Of a stretch of 64,000 nt of DNA, positions 46,130 through 57,404 are shown piece by piece. Under the pieces are notes generated by a model. It saw only the letters and a program-made list of their open reading frames with translations. It made no database searches and had not been told where the DNA came from. The first letter of the stretch is position 1. Each line of letters opens with the position of its first letter. The stretch spans positions 62,001 through 126,000 of the forward strand of contig JACEVL010000110.1 of assembly GCA_020284085.1 (NCBI GenBank), read 5' to 3'. A program made the position numbers and the translations under genes. Source of the stretch: Aporrectodea caliginosa. Its lineage: Eukaryota; Annelida; Clitellata; Crassiclitellata; Lumbricidae.

Positions 46130-46622
46130 ACATCCTTACTTAAATTAGGGTATTATTAAAGATGAAACTCGCTTGGAAGAGGTTTTTAAAGGATGTAATA
46201 TTTACAACAAGAGATTAAACAGACATAACATTCGAATTTCCTCTATTGGAACGATACAAGAAACTCACATGACCAGACTGCGTAGTAGTTCGTTCAAGAC
46301 GTTCGACAAAGAAAACATTCGAAGTCGAACAACTATACTAAAAGTTTAACATAAAGCCTAAACGTGGTTTCTTCTTGACAATTGCGAAGAACCTGAACTC
46401 TAATAAGAAAATACAAAGGAGAATCGGCTGCCCTAACCTGAGATCACAACGCTGTGTCTCTTACACAAAATCTAAAGCCAATCTCAAAACCTCGTTACAA
46501 CGCAGAGACTTAAATAGAAAAATAATGTCACCAGAGGTCGGTAAACTGTCACCAGAGGTCGGTAAAGACCAACAGAACCTCCTGCCTATCACAATCTCCG
46601 AAACAGGTATCATCACACAACA
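46126..46622 (-). repeat. 3' LTR of the Gmr1-like element
   Basis: The sequence is 497 bp. It differs from the other LTR at four sites: AAATT/AAACT, AAAGATG/AAAAATG, ACCTGAA/ACCAGAA and CAACGC/CAATGC. A tandem CACCAGAGGTCGGTAAA word is present twice in both LTRs. The sequence just outside on the element side (reading AGGGTA) is only weakly purine-rich, so the polypurine tract is unclear. Confidence 0.95.
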
Positions 46623-46759
46623 TACCCTAGACAACGAACACCGTAAGGAAATTACCTTAATCTAAGCAACAAAATACATAACATTTATATACAACAATCA
46701 ATAACATATGTACATAGTTCGCAACTGTCAATATGTACAAACATATCTACAACACAACA

Positions 46760-49700
46760 TCATTCAAGAGAAGGACGACTCAATAAATCTGGCAACACAT
46801 TGAGACGACCAGGCCTATGACGAATCTCCAAAGCAAATTGCTGAAGTTCTAGACTCCAACGTAGTAATTTTTGATTAGAATTAGCCATTGACGACAGAAA
46901 TTGAAGAGGACTGTGATCAGTGAACACAGTGACCAAAGATGAGCCGAAGTAAACGCTGAAAGCACGGACGGCAAGTACCAACGCGAGGGCTTCCTTCTCC
47001 ACAGTCGCATAAGCCAACTCGTGTCTCTTGAGTTTCCGACTCATGAAACAAACTGGATGCTCGAGACCATCATGAATCTGTAAAAGTGAAGCTCCAACAC
47101 AAAAATTCGACGCATCTACAGCAACAATGAAAGGTTTATTAAAGTTAGGTGGCCTTAAAATCGGTCGTGAAGCCAATCGAGACTTTAAATCGAGAAAAGC
47201 TCGATTCGCATGCTCATTCCAAAAAAACTTCTTTCCTTTTTTCAACAATTCTGTAAGAGGTAAAGTTAAGTCAGAATAGTGCGGCAAATATTTTCTATAA
47301 TATCCCGCTATTCCTAACAGTGACTGAACCTGTTTCCTATTAGAAGGCGTTGCAAAATTTAGCAACACTTCTACCTTCTGTATCCTAGGCTGAATAGAAT
47401 TTAGACTAATATGGTGCCCCAAAAAATCTATCTCAGCGTCCGCAAACACACACTTGCTCAAATTTAAAGTCAAGGCTGCATTAGAAATTCTAGTGAGAAC
47501 TTGTTTCAAATGATCCAAATGCATTTCCCAAACCTTACTAAACACAATCACGTCATCTAGATAGGCATCACAAAACTCATCCAAATCAGCAAACAACTTT
47601 CGAACTAATCGAGAAAATGTGGCCGGCGCATTTCGTAAACCGAAACTCATATAGCGCCATTGGAAATGACCATTCGGTGTAACGAAACCAGTGAAAGGAA
47701 TGGAATTATGTTCAATAGGAATCTGCCAAAAACCCTTTGTTAAATCAAGCTTAGTCATAAACTTAGGACCACCCAGCTTATCAATTAGCATCTCAACTCT
47801 TGGCATTGGAAAAGGATCTGGCACTGTAACCGCATTCAATTTGCGATAGTCAGTACACAGTCGCTCTGAACCATCAGGCTTAGGCACCAAAATAATAGGA
47901 GCAGCCCATGGACTCTCAGATTCCTCTATTATTCCCTCACTTAACAAAGCAGAAATTTCCTGATTTATAACTTTCAACTTTTCAGGATGAACACGATACG
48001 GCGATCGACGAACAGGCGTAGCACCTGGCAACAACTCGATCCGATGTGACACCAACGTAGTTTTTCCCGCCTTCGAACTAAAGACATGTTTGAAAGCAAG
48101 CAACACAGACAACAATTCATTAGTCTGATCAGAACTCAAATTATTGATCTGAACCTTATCCACTAGTTGTGAATGCAATAATTCCTCAGTCGAAGGAAGT
48201 ACCTGTACTTGCAACACATGTTCATCAACATCTTCAACAACATCTTCAATAACTTCCGTATCATCAGCTCTTTCAATGAACTTTTTCATTAAATTGACAT
48301 GCACAACTCTTTTAGATTTCCTTCTATCATGCGTTCCAACCATGTAATCAACCTCACCCAAACGCTGTAAGACCTCATACGGGCCACAGAAACGAGCTTG
48401 TAAAGGTTTGCCAATCAGAGGTAACAATAGCAAAACTTTATCACCAGTTTGAAAAACAACCTTCTTCGCCCGTCTATCATACCATTGTTTTGATTTTGAC
48501 TTCAAAACATTATCATTCTCATTCACTATTTTCATAGAAACCCGAATCTTCTCACGCAGATCCAAAATGAAATCAATCAAAGTAGATTGTCTTTTTTCAT
48601 CCAACACATCAGCCACCAACCAATTCTGTTTAATTAATTGCAAAGGACCTTTAACTGAGCGCCCGAATGTCAAGTCAAAAGCTGAAAACCCCAACCCTTG
48701 CACCGGAACCTCTCTGTACGCAAACAACAACCAAGGCAGAACCTGATCCCAGCTATCAGGATATTCTTGAGCAACTGCTTTTAGCATGTCTTTTAAAGTC
48801 CTATGCCATCGTTCCAAACAACCATTAGTCTGTGGGTGATAAGGACTACACTTAATCTGCATGACCTTACACTCATGTAAAAATATTTGCATAAGATCAG
48901 AAAGGAACTCGGATCCACAATCTGAAAGAATTTCATCAGGTAGACCAAACATAGTAAACACTGAAATCAAAGCTTTCGCTACTTCAACCGCTGTATGTTG
49001 TCTCAATGGAAAAGCCAAAGGATACCTAGTAGCCAAGTCCATTACTATTAATATAAACCTGTTCCTAGACTTCTCACACGTGAATAACGGTCCTACGATA
49101 TCTATTGCCAATCTAGAAAATGGATTCTGAATCACAGGCAAATTAATCAAAGGAGCACGAACCTGAACAAATCTCTTTCCAACACGCTGACAAACTAAAC
49201 AAGAACGAACATAAGTTTTAACCGAAGCAGAAATACCTGGCCAGTAAAAATGTCGTCGTAATCTATCCAACGTCTTTTGAATTCCCATATGACCTGCAGC
49301 TGGAATATCATGCGCAACCATCAGTAACTTATTCCTTAATGGTGTAGGCACAACCACCTGTGTAACTGCCAATCCCTCAGGAACATACTTATCAGTCCAA
49401 TGACGCACCAAAACCTCATTCTTCACAGCATACGAACTTTGACCCAAAATATGCTCAACTCCATCAACCAACTCAAACAAAGGCGCCAAAGAAATATCCT
49501 CACGTTGCATGCGAATAAATTCGATTCGTGACACTATATTACCAACTTTATCTGAAGCCGCAATTGAGTCTTGAAACAACTCAGTCAAATCAACCACCGA
49601 TTTCAAGTCATTATTCCCCAGCGCATCTACTGGCACACCTGTTAAATCACCCATGTCATTTTCTGGGTTCATACCTGTCCCGTCATTAAGCACATCATCC

Positions 49701-51448
49701 ACAGCCGCCTGAGCACGCGTGACCACTCCCACCTCGTGCACTAATCCAGCAGAAATATCGTTGCCGATAATGATATGCACACCTGTAGGCAAACTGTCTA
49801 TCAGTCCAAAAAGAAAAGTCCCCGTGACAAATTCACCACTCAACATCATCTCCACCAAAGACACACGCAAAACCTCATTGCCAATCCCCTTTATCAAACG
49901 AACTTCACCAGTATCGGCATAGAATTGTGAGGGAACTAAACTTTTGCTAACAAGACTCTGTAAAGCACCCGAATCACGAAGCATGACCACCGAATGTATT
50001 GAACTGTCCTGACCTTGCACCCATCCTTCAAAACAATACGGCCTAAAGTCTTTATGTACACTGTCAAATACCTGGTTCGCCGACATTTCTGCGTTTACAG
50101 CATGCACCTTCTGTACTAAACCCACGTGTGTTGCACACGGATTTGACCCCTCCTGTGCACCCGAAACCTGCATATTTTGTCTCTGAAAACAATTAGCGTA
50201 AGTATGACCTTTACGTGAACAAAACCCGCATACCGCAGACCTATATCCACGAGGAAAACCACCCTGCGTACCTGTCAATTTGGCAGCCTGACCCACTAAC
50301 TTAGGCCCATCCTTCCCTTCAGATTTCTCCTCACTCCCCGTGCCAAAATTAGTATCCAATTTAAACGGTTTGTACAGCGTTGCGTATTCATCCGCTAACG
50401 TAGCTGCCTGACGCAGAAATTTGGGCTTACGTTCAACAATCCATTTATGTAGCTCCAATGAGAGACAATTCACAAACTGTTCTAGTTTAACGACCTCTAA
50501 AAGTCTATCAACATCAGTTAACGCCCCCTCACCTTCCAACCAACTATGCAAAGGCAAACCAAGACGAAAGGCGAAATTCGAATAAGTCTCTCCCGACATT
50601 TTAGTTAAAGACCTAAAACGTTTTCGGTAATATTCAGGAACTCTAGCATATGCGGTCAGTACAGCCTGTTTGAGCTTGTCATAGTCTTTACAGTCTTCCA
50701 ACGTCAATTCTGAAAACACCTTCGCTGCCTTGCCAACCAATTGTGAATGCAACAATGCTGTCCACTTATTCTTTGGAAACTTGTGAATTGCCATTGCCTT
50801 CTCGAAACTCATGAAATAATTTTCAACCGCCATTTCATCGAATTTTGGTACCAGCCTAACTGCTGACGCTATTCTAAAATTGTCCTGCCCTTCCTCATCA
50901 CCCTCACTTACCTTACACTCTCGGCATTCCAATTTATATCTCCGAACTCTCTCTTTTTCCTCCATTTCCAATCTCAGTTTTTTTTCTTCAAACTCAACTT
51001 GCAACCTACGCTCCTCCAAAGCGCCCTTTACTTTAGACGTCTCCAACTCTGCCCTACGTTCGTCCGCCTCTAACTTATTTTTCCGTTCTTCTTTGCGTTC
51101 CTCGGCTTCCAACTGAGTTTTACGTTCTTCCGCCTCTAACTTATTTTTCCGTTCTTCGGCTTCCAACTGAATCCTACGTTCTTCCGCCTCTAACCTCAAT
51201 TTTGCCAATTCAAACTCTCTTTCCTCTCTACGCATTTGTCTGTCCTCCTCCTCCTTTGTCATCTGCACCTCTTTACCCACTTGCGGCGACACTACTTTCA
51301 ATAAGGCCTTTTGCAACTGTACTTTACTCAGTGACTTACTCTTCTGCCCCAAACTATCCAAACGTTGTCTTAATTCATCCACAGACCATTCTAAAATGTC
51401 ATCTACTGAAAACAACGGACCTGTGACGGGCATAGCCATTTCGTACAC
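46760..51448 (-). CDS. Gag-protease-integrase-reverse transcriptase-RNase H polyprotein
   Basis: This is one uninterrupted frame of 1562 residues. Residues 60-175 form a Glu/Arg/Lys-rich coiled coil with repeated EAEERK units. Gag follows at about 195-360, then a zinc knuckle C407-X2-C410-X4-H415-X4-C420. The protease has D492-S-G and later IIIGNDI. The integrase has an H713/H720 and C750/C753 zinc site, then D783, D843 and E879 (D,D-35-E) and a GPY module at 1022-1024. The reverse transcriptase has YLDD (Y1296 to D1299). RNase H carries D1445, E1485 and D1511. All catalytic positions are present, so the protein may be functional. The polyprotein would copy element RNA into DNA and insert it. 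Integrase before reverse transcriptase identifies the Gmr1-like group. Confidence 0.93.
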   Translation of the reverse strand: MYEMAMPVTGPLFSVDDILEWSVDELRQRLDSLGQKSKSLSKVQLQKALLKVVSPQVGKEVQMTKEEEDRQMRREEREFELAKLRLEAEERRIQLEAEERKNKLEAEERKTQLEAEERKEERKNKLEADERRAELETSKVKGALEERRLQVEFEEKKLRLEMEEKERVRRYKLECRECKVSEGDEEGQDNFRIASAVRLVPKFDEMAVENYFMSFEKAMAIHKFPKNKWTALLHSQLVGKAAKVFSELTLEDCKDYDKLKQAVLTAYARVPEYYRKRFRSLTKMSGETYSNFAFRLGLPLHSWLEGEGALTDVDRLLEVVKLEQFVNCLSLELHKWIVERKPKFLRQAATLADEYATLYKPFKLDTNFGTGSEEKSEGKDGPKLVGQAAKLTGTQGGFPRGYRSAVCGFCSRKGHTYANCFQRQNMQVSGAQEGSNPCATHVGLVQKVHAVNAEMSANQVFDSVHKDFRPYCFEGWVQGQDSSIHSVVMLRDSGALQSLVSKSLVPSQFYADTGEVRLIKGIGNEVLRVSLVEMMLSGEFVTGTFLFGLIDSLPTGVHIIIGNDISAGLVHEVGVVTRAQAAVDDVLNDGTGMNPENDMGDLTGVPVDALGNNDLKSVVDLTELFQDSIAASDKVGNIVSRIEFIRMQREDISLAPLFELVDGVEHILGQSSYAVKNEVLVRHWTDKYVPEGLAVTQVVVPTPLRNKLLMVAHDIPAAGHMGIQKTLDRLRRHFYWPGISASVKTYVRSCLVCQRVGKRFVQVRAPLINLPVIQNPFSRLAIDIVGPLFTCEKSRNRFILIVMDLATRYPLAFPLRQHTAVEVAKALISVFTMFGLPDEILSDCGSEFLSDLMQIFLHECKVMQIKCSPYHPQTNGCLERWHRTLKDMLKAVAQEYPDSWDQVLPWLLFAYREVPVQGLGFSAFDLTFGRSVKGPLQLIKQNWLVADVLDEKRQSTLIDFILDLREKIRVSMKIVNENDNVLKSKSKQWYDRRAKKVVFQTGDKVLLLLPLIGKPLQARFCGPYEVLQRLGEVDYMVGTHDRRKSKRVVHVNLMKKFIERADDTEVIEDVVEDVDEHVLQVQVLPSTEELLHSQLVDKVQINNLSSDQTNELLSVLLAFKHVFSSKAGKTTLVSHRIELLPGATPVRRSPYRVHPEKLKVINQEISALLSEGIIEESESPWAAPIILVPKPDGSERLCTDYRKLNAVTVPDPFPMPRVEMLIDKLGGPKFMTKLDLTKGFWQIPIEHNSIPFTGFVTPNGHFQWRYMSFGLRNAPATFSRLVRKLFADLDEFCDAYLDDVIVFSKVWEMHLDHLKQVLTRISNAALTLNLSKCVFADAEIDFLGHHISLNSIQPRIQKVEVLLNFATPSNRKQVQSLLGIAGYYRKYLPHYSDLTLPLTELLKKGKKFFWNEHANRAFLDLKSRLASRPILRPPNFNKPFIVAVDASNFCVGASLLQIHDGLEHPVCFMSRKLKRHELAYATVEKEALALVLAVRAFSVYFGSSLVTVFTDHSPLQFLSSMANSNQKLLRWSLELQQFALEIRHRPGRLNVLPDLLSRPSLE

Positions 51449-51566
51449 TTTATCGACCCTTCAGTCGACCAATTACAAAATTTGAGTGAAAATATGTACA
51501 ATTTCCCACTTAGGCCTAGCTGAATAAATTTCAGAATTTCCAACTTTCAAAATTTCAATTCAAAAT

Positions 51567-51582
51567 TTTCGGACGGCCTCCA
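51567..51582 (-). promoter_or_regulatory. Candidate primer-binding site of the Gmr1-like element
   Basis: On the minus strand, two bases after the 5' LTR, the sequence reads TGGAGGCCGTCCGAAA. A TGG start is expected for pairing with a tRNA CCA end. I could not assign the tRNA. Confidence 0.45.
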
Positions 51583-51584
51583 TA

Positions 51585-52081
51585 TGTTACATCCTTACTT
51601 AAACTAGGGTATTATTAAAAATGAAACTCGCTTGGAAGAGGTTTTTAAAGGATGTAATATTTACAACAAGAGATTAAACAGACATAACATTCGAATTTCC
51701 TCTATTGGAACGATACAAGAAACTCACATGACCAGACTGCGTAGTAGTTCGTTCAAGACGTTCGACAAAGAAAACATTCGAAGTCGAACAACTATACTAA
51801 AAGTTTAACATAAAGCCTAAACGTGGTTTCTTCTTGACAATTGCGAAGAACCAGAACTCTAATAAGAAAATACAAAGGAGAATCGGCTGCCCTAACCTGA
51901 GATCACAACGCTGTGTCTCTTACACAAAATCTAAAGCCAATCTCAAAACCTCGTTACAATGCAGAGACTTAAATAGAAAAATAATGTCACCAGAGGTCGG
52001 TAAACTGTCACCAGAGGTCGGTAAAGACCAACAGAACCTCCTGCCTATCACAATCTCCGAAACAGGTATCATCACACAACA
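51585..52081 (-). repeat. 5' LTR of the Gmr1-like element
   Basis: This is the 497-bp partner of 46126-46622. It should hold the promoter for minus-strand transcription, but no clear TATA box was identified. Confidence 0.95.
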
Positions 52082-52640
52082 ATATATATATATATTCAAA
52101 CGAACGATTCAATCACACAAAGCAATTGAATCAGTATCTAAACGCACAAATCTATCATCGACATTTATAACTCAACATGTGAACTTAGCACACGACAGAA
52201 AACCTGTAGCAAATCTCTTTGATATTCCCTACTCCTCACACAATGCATTTGCGATCGTTTTTAGACCCTGTCCCTCCAAGACAGCGGCCGCCGGTGAGGT
52301 CAGAAATTATGCTCGAACGCCGTCCAATCAAAGGCTTAGGCTATAATTATTTCAAATTTTCGCGCGAACGTTTAGCAGTCAGACGTACAGATTCAATTGG
52401 TTGCGAACACAATCACACACAAATCAACCGCCAGCTAACTCAGCGACAAGAGAGAGGTTCGATTTATAATGTGATATCTAGGCATGCCAGTTGTCCAGCA
52501 TAATTATGCTAACTTCAAAAATACCCGTACTCTGATAGCGCGAGTCCAAAGACTGGATAAAGGAAGAGGGCGACACTGATCATCATCTAGTGGTTGCAGA
52601 TTGGTATGTTGCACACACACGATATTATGTTTGGTTTCAG
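52082..52640. other. Intron 1, right part
   Basis: The stretch continues the TA tract and then ordinary sequence up to the acceptor TTGGTTTCAG. No gene is seen. Confidence 0.5.
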
Positions 52641-52882
52641 TTTAGGTTTTCCGATGTGAAAGATCAGATGTTGATGGCGATTGGAACGGTCTGCGCATGC
52701 GCCATCGGTGCAGCTGGACCGCTGATGATGATCATCTTTGGCAATATATCGGACATCTTCATCAACAACGCCTACTACCAGAACGTCTTTGAAAAGATGA
52801 AGGCTAACATCACGGCGACGTGCGAGAACCTAAATATCACATTCTCATGTCCTCAAATCAACTCTACAATGGATCAATTTAT
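52641..52882 (+). CDS. ABCB-type transporter, TM1 and extracellular loop 1 exon
   Basis: The exon follows the acceptor TTGGTTTCAG and ends before the donor GTAAGA at 52883. It has 242 bases, entering in phase 0 and leaving in phase 2. It encodes FRFSDVKDQML, a hydrophobic helix with GAAGPLMMIIFGNISDIF, then a loop with three N-glycosylation sequons (NIT, NIT, NST). In P-glycoproteins this is transmembrane helix 1 with the glycosylated first extracellular loop, matching the known pattern GxPLMMxxFGxMTDIF. Together with the exons at 38482 and 62162 it supports a full ABCB half of the first transmembrane domain. Confidence 0.92.
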
Positions 52883-55800
52883 GTAAGAGTCTACATAAGT
52901 CTTATCAAATCTGTTTATCAGATAGTTAAATAGGGTTACATAGATAAGAGGCACAGAGATTGTATATTTGTATGTAATGTAATGGAATTGAACATTTATA
53001 TAGCGCACCTTCAAGTAATCTACTCAGAGGCGCTCTCTGCGCTAGCCTAGGCCTATACGATGTTAAATGTCATTACAAACGAATATATTACGACAGCAAA
53101 ACAATGCACAGTAAGCCGAAAGAGTCACCAGTGGCGGGCCCACGCACACACGTGGAACCAACCAGCGGATTCCCGTCGACAGCTAAAGATGGCATGGATG
53201 TTCAGGGTCTCTGCTCCAAGTTGCATCGATAGGGTAGAGTGGCGACAGGTGACAGCGTTCGCAAACACGGTGACGCTGCCGACGAGCACTCCCTTACCGG
53301 TGGAAGATGACGCACGTCCGGTTATTCGTCGAGTCACAAGGAGTACGGGAAAAAGGTATTGATCGTCTGTCGATCGGTTGCGTGAAGAGCCAACGGTCGA
53401 AGTCATTCCAATGGCCCATGCTGGTCGCCCACCACCGAGACGAAAACACTCGGTGTATACGGTCCATATGGCTCAGACTCGACAGTACATAAGAAGGATG
53501 GGCTTGATGCAGTCACATGGGCCTAGGCGATTTGCGAAGAAAAAAGCTTTAAGCGTATAAAGTCCTTGGCAAAACTGACGAGTAAGTCCGGTACGCAAAC
53601 CTAGCACCAGCAAACATCAACATTTGGCAAATTCTGCATTTAGATGAAAATATCTGTTCAAATGACACCGAGGTCGACAGACATGGCCGATGACAAGCGC
53701 AGAACAGTATGTATTGTATGTAAGCGCTATCTGTACAACATCTCTAATCAGGGAGGATGGTGATATGGAGGATACCAGTAAGGTAGATAGCGCGTGCTTG
53801 GACCGGAGGAGCGTGATTAACTACAGCAGCCAGTGCAGCAGCATTAAGGCGGACACAAGGCAGAGTATCAAATTGAGGAACGCCACTGCGACTGTAGAAG
53901 AGGCCAGATAACCGAGGGCGTGAAGAAACTATCTGAAGGCACCGATAGATCGCCATTTAAAAGACAGAGCAAGCACAGAGGATGGTGAAGATGCAGTAAG
54001 AACAAATTTGCGGATGACGGAGCCGTTAGGGTCAAGAGACTTCGATACTGTATCTGCATTACGGGGGAGAATGTGAGGATATCTAAAACGTAGAGATCAC
54101 GGTCCATTGTATCAGATTTAATTACTTGGAAATAATATAATGATTTCACATGATCAGTGTGGTCCTAAAACAACTAGAATAAACATGTCGGTTTGGATTC
54201 GACCCTAACCTTGTGTCCATCGAAAACTTGTCCATTACTGGGGATTGTTGGCTAAGCTTCGCAAAATTGTTAGAATTTTCAGAAAGGAGAAAGTGGTGAA
54301 TGGGGGTTTCGAGAAGAGGAGATAAATAGGTCGCGCAAGGCTGAGTGTTTGCACCAACTGTTGCAATCTTGTTCGATTTTTACAGTTTTCATTTGGGTCT
54401 TTCTTTGCTAAATGTTTTATAACTAGGATATTTTGTTGGTCAAAGTGTCTGGACTTGCAGGATTAATTACTGAGAACATTTGGCTTCGGATTAGAACATG
54501 TGTTATAAACTTTGGATTTTGGTTGATGTCTCTCCTGTCATGGCCACAACCCCACGAGTCTACAGTTCGAAGGTACTGAACCTATTCAACCATGACGGTC
54601 TGACGGTGAAACGCGTCGTAAGAAAGACACCTTTTAAAGCATGCTTTTCGAAAGAAGGTCTGTCAACACATATGCCGAGTCCTGCATGTACGGAAAAGGG
54701 GCAAGGAAAGACCAAGAAGCTCATTGCGTAGGTTGCTAGGCAACCTATTCCAGAAAGATGGACCATATCTTACCAATGTAGTTAGATGACGTCATTGTAG
54801 CAGTATCCGCAATACAGTCTGGTAAATCTGTGGCGAGTATACGATTACGCCTTAAAGACGCAACATTTTGGCACTTATTAAGAAAAACGTATGAACCCTG
54901 CTTCACATTGTAAAATTGGTGATAACGACAAATCCAGATCTCCTCCCATTTGCTGGGTAGCAACTGTTACAGCATGTGCTATCGATCTGAGAGCTTCGCT
55001 CTGAGGTAAGTCTACTCCGAAGTCAATGCCGTTCACGTGCAGTCCCGATATTATGGCAAGAACAGAAGGACCACGTGACGGATTGTTACTTCTGTCCGAC
55101 TTCTCAGTTCAAAAAATAGGAAATCCATAGAATACCCCCATTTGCCTTCAGCCATGAGACCAGTGTCACATGACAACAGTTCCCCAGTAGCCTACCGATG
55201 ACACTAGAGACAGGGCGCTTAGATGAGGCAGACGAAGATGCCACATTGCACAAGTTAAACGTGGAAAATGACATTGATCTAGATATTGAACCGCTGTTGT
55301 CTTGTAAGCCTCATCTGACAGTGCAGTCAGAATTATTTGATCTAATGAGGGACTTAAGTTTGTCAAAAACAAAGGCTTATCTGGTCGAAAACTGTAAGGA
55401 TTGGGTTTGCTGTCGCCGAGTTGATTTAATGTTTCTCCAAATACCTACCTCATACAGACAATCTGAAATTACATTTGTGTTAAGCTTAAAGCTGTCTATC
55501 ATAATCACCTAAACTTTTCCAGGAAGCAAACCGTAAAAACTTGTCATCCAGTGTTATGTAATGCTCTACTGGAGTAGCGCACTGGAAAGGCGATTATGTG
55601 TTGCACTGTAAAGGTATGGTTCGAAGATTGAGCGCTACTGGATTTTCGGGTGACTTAGTATGGATATAATATATTACGAGTCATTGGCTGTCTTATTTCA
55701 ATGTTGACTGTGAATTATTTTGACACACAAGTGTAGCCTACTTAGGGTTTCTGTTTTAGGCTACGCTATTCAGTTGTTACTTAGGCCTACTTTTAATAAA

Positions 55801-57231
55801 ATATAACTTTAATTTTTTAGTACATTTCTGAGGAATCACAATCAATCAGAGTTGGCAGATAAACTCGAAGAAAACTCAGGGGACGCCTTTTCTGCCCAAA
55901 TACAAGAATTTTCTTTGATATACACGTGTACGTAAGAATTTAATCGGTTCTTCCAAGTGCAAGATTTATATCCATGTGCGTTATCTAATAAAACTGAATA
56001 TTTGCTCATTTCAGCTTCCTATTGAAAGACAAGTTTGACTTAGGTCATGAAGTGCTCCATGTATTCGAGTATTTGTTTGATTTGTTAATCAAACGAGATT
56101 ACTTTAGCATAGTTAATAAAGTCGTCAAGGACCACAATCACTTGCCGATCTCTGCCTGCTCGCTCTAGCCTACAATGTTCCGTACCTCTACTCTTGCCCG
56201 CTGACGAAAGACGTCTCAGTTCGTAGTCGGAAGGCATCGAATCGCGACGCCTTCTCACCCGACAATAATTTCATCTCAGTATTGTCCATTCATAAAAAAT
56301 GCACAGTTCTAAATCATCGAACGGGATGCTTGCGATAGAGGGCGCCAGCTGTGTTTGATCTAAATTCTATTGTTTACTTTTATCAGTCTTGCTCCTGACT
56401 TAACACTCTATCCAGTTCAATAACGCTCAGGATATCAGGTCAGATCATTACTTATTATCCATCTAGTTTAACTTACGGAAATCTTGAATATATGTATGTT
56501 TGAGCCACAGGCTAAAAAGTCAAATCTTGCGACGACTAATTCGATCACTTACAATCATTCAATCGTCCTGAAACTTGGCAGATAGACTCGCCCTCGCAGA
56601 CACTTCATTCTATAAAAATTTCAGCTCCCCAAAAAGGCTAGCTTATAGAATCGGGGAATAAACTTTTCGAATCGGGGACTCAACTTTTCCGATACGCAGC
56701 GTTGCCATTGGCCGCAACAAAAACGGGCGCGCTGCCTGATTAAACGCACGCTATGACGTAAAATGAACGCGGACTATATATTTGTAGAGGTAACTGCTTC
56801 ATAAGACGCATTATAGGATACTAGATGGATATAGTAAAAAACTTTGTTTTTACGGGCTGTATTTTATTTTTAAATCTAACATAGCTACAACCGTCACCAC
56901 AATATCTCAGACTAATTTCTAATTTCCCATGCGCCATGTGCCTTTGTTTAGACTACTCCTCCGCCATCTTGACCCATATTCAAAATGACTGCGCTAGGTT
57001 CATTTTAACTTCCGTTCCTGTTCATTCACTGTTTTCAATAACCCCATCATAACCCCACCTCTCGTGCCCCAGTTCCGCATTACCTACGGCCACTGTACGG
57101 TATTTTCACCTCCACTCCATCCCATCCGCCTCATTCCTACTCACTCGCCGTACCACAGTTCATCAATCTCCCATAAACTCCCGAAAAATCCTGTTCACTC
57201 TTCTACTTTCCGGCGACATCGAAATAAACCC
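52883..57231. other. Intron between TM1 and TM2 exons, left part
   Basis: Short frames at 53060-53560 (several overlapping, 60-100 residues) and at 53690-54150 match no family I can name. GAACATTTATATAGCGCACC near 52990 is a repeat 3'-end-like word shared with position 17450. At least one coding exon must lie between 52883 and 62161, because phases 2 and 1 do not join. I could not identify it. Confidence 0.45.
55198..55400 (+). pseudogene. Scrap of a transposon-associated protein (QSELxDLxRDLxLSK motif)
   Basis: The frame has LLSCKPHLTVQSELFDLMRD, then LSLSKTKAYLV. A motif of the form QSELNDLVRDLxLSKxxAELL recurs in many invertebrate repeat-encoded proteins of unknown function. The match is from memory of the pattern and stops after about 30 residues. 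Confidence 0.4.
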
Positions 57232-57404
57232 GTCCCGACCAGTATTATTTCAGTTATCGTTTTTCAGTTACAGTTTCAGTTACAGTTACCTAATTAATTA
57301 TTTTTCAGTTACAGTAATAGTTACAGTTAACTGCAATCAGATTTTTCAGTGTCAGTTACAGTTTTTTTTCAGTTACAGTTACAGTTATTATTTTCATAAG
57401 TCAC

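Larger units (their letters stand above)
46126..52081 (-). mobile_element. Gmr1-like LTR retroelement, intact-looking
   Basis: Two 497-bp LTRs (46126-46622 and 51585-52081) bracket one 1562-codon frame on the minus strand. LTRs start TG and end CA and differ at four positions (0.8%), which implies a recent insertion. A 4-bp ATAT target duplication is consistent but not decisive in a TA repeat. The domain order is Gag, protease, integrase, reverse transcriptase, RNase H, as in Gmr1-like elements. Ordinary Ty3/gypsy elements place integrase last. The element lies in intron 1 of the ABCB-type gene, antisense to it. Confidence 0.93.

Noticed and set aside
48861..49130. Plus-strand frames inside the Gmr1-like element
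   Set aside because: They are shadows of the 1562-codon minus-strand polyprotein.
53060..53560. Possible transposase in overlapping frames
   Set aside because: A basic segment vaguely recalled Tc1-type proteins, but no catalytic motif or terminal repeats were found.
53690..53711. Possible missing ABCB exon at a GTAAGC donor near 53718
   Set aside because: Candidate acceptors give stops or the wrong phase, and the peptide does not resemble the expected segment.
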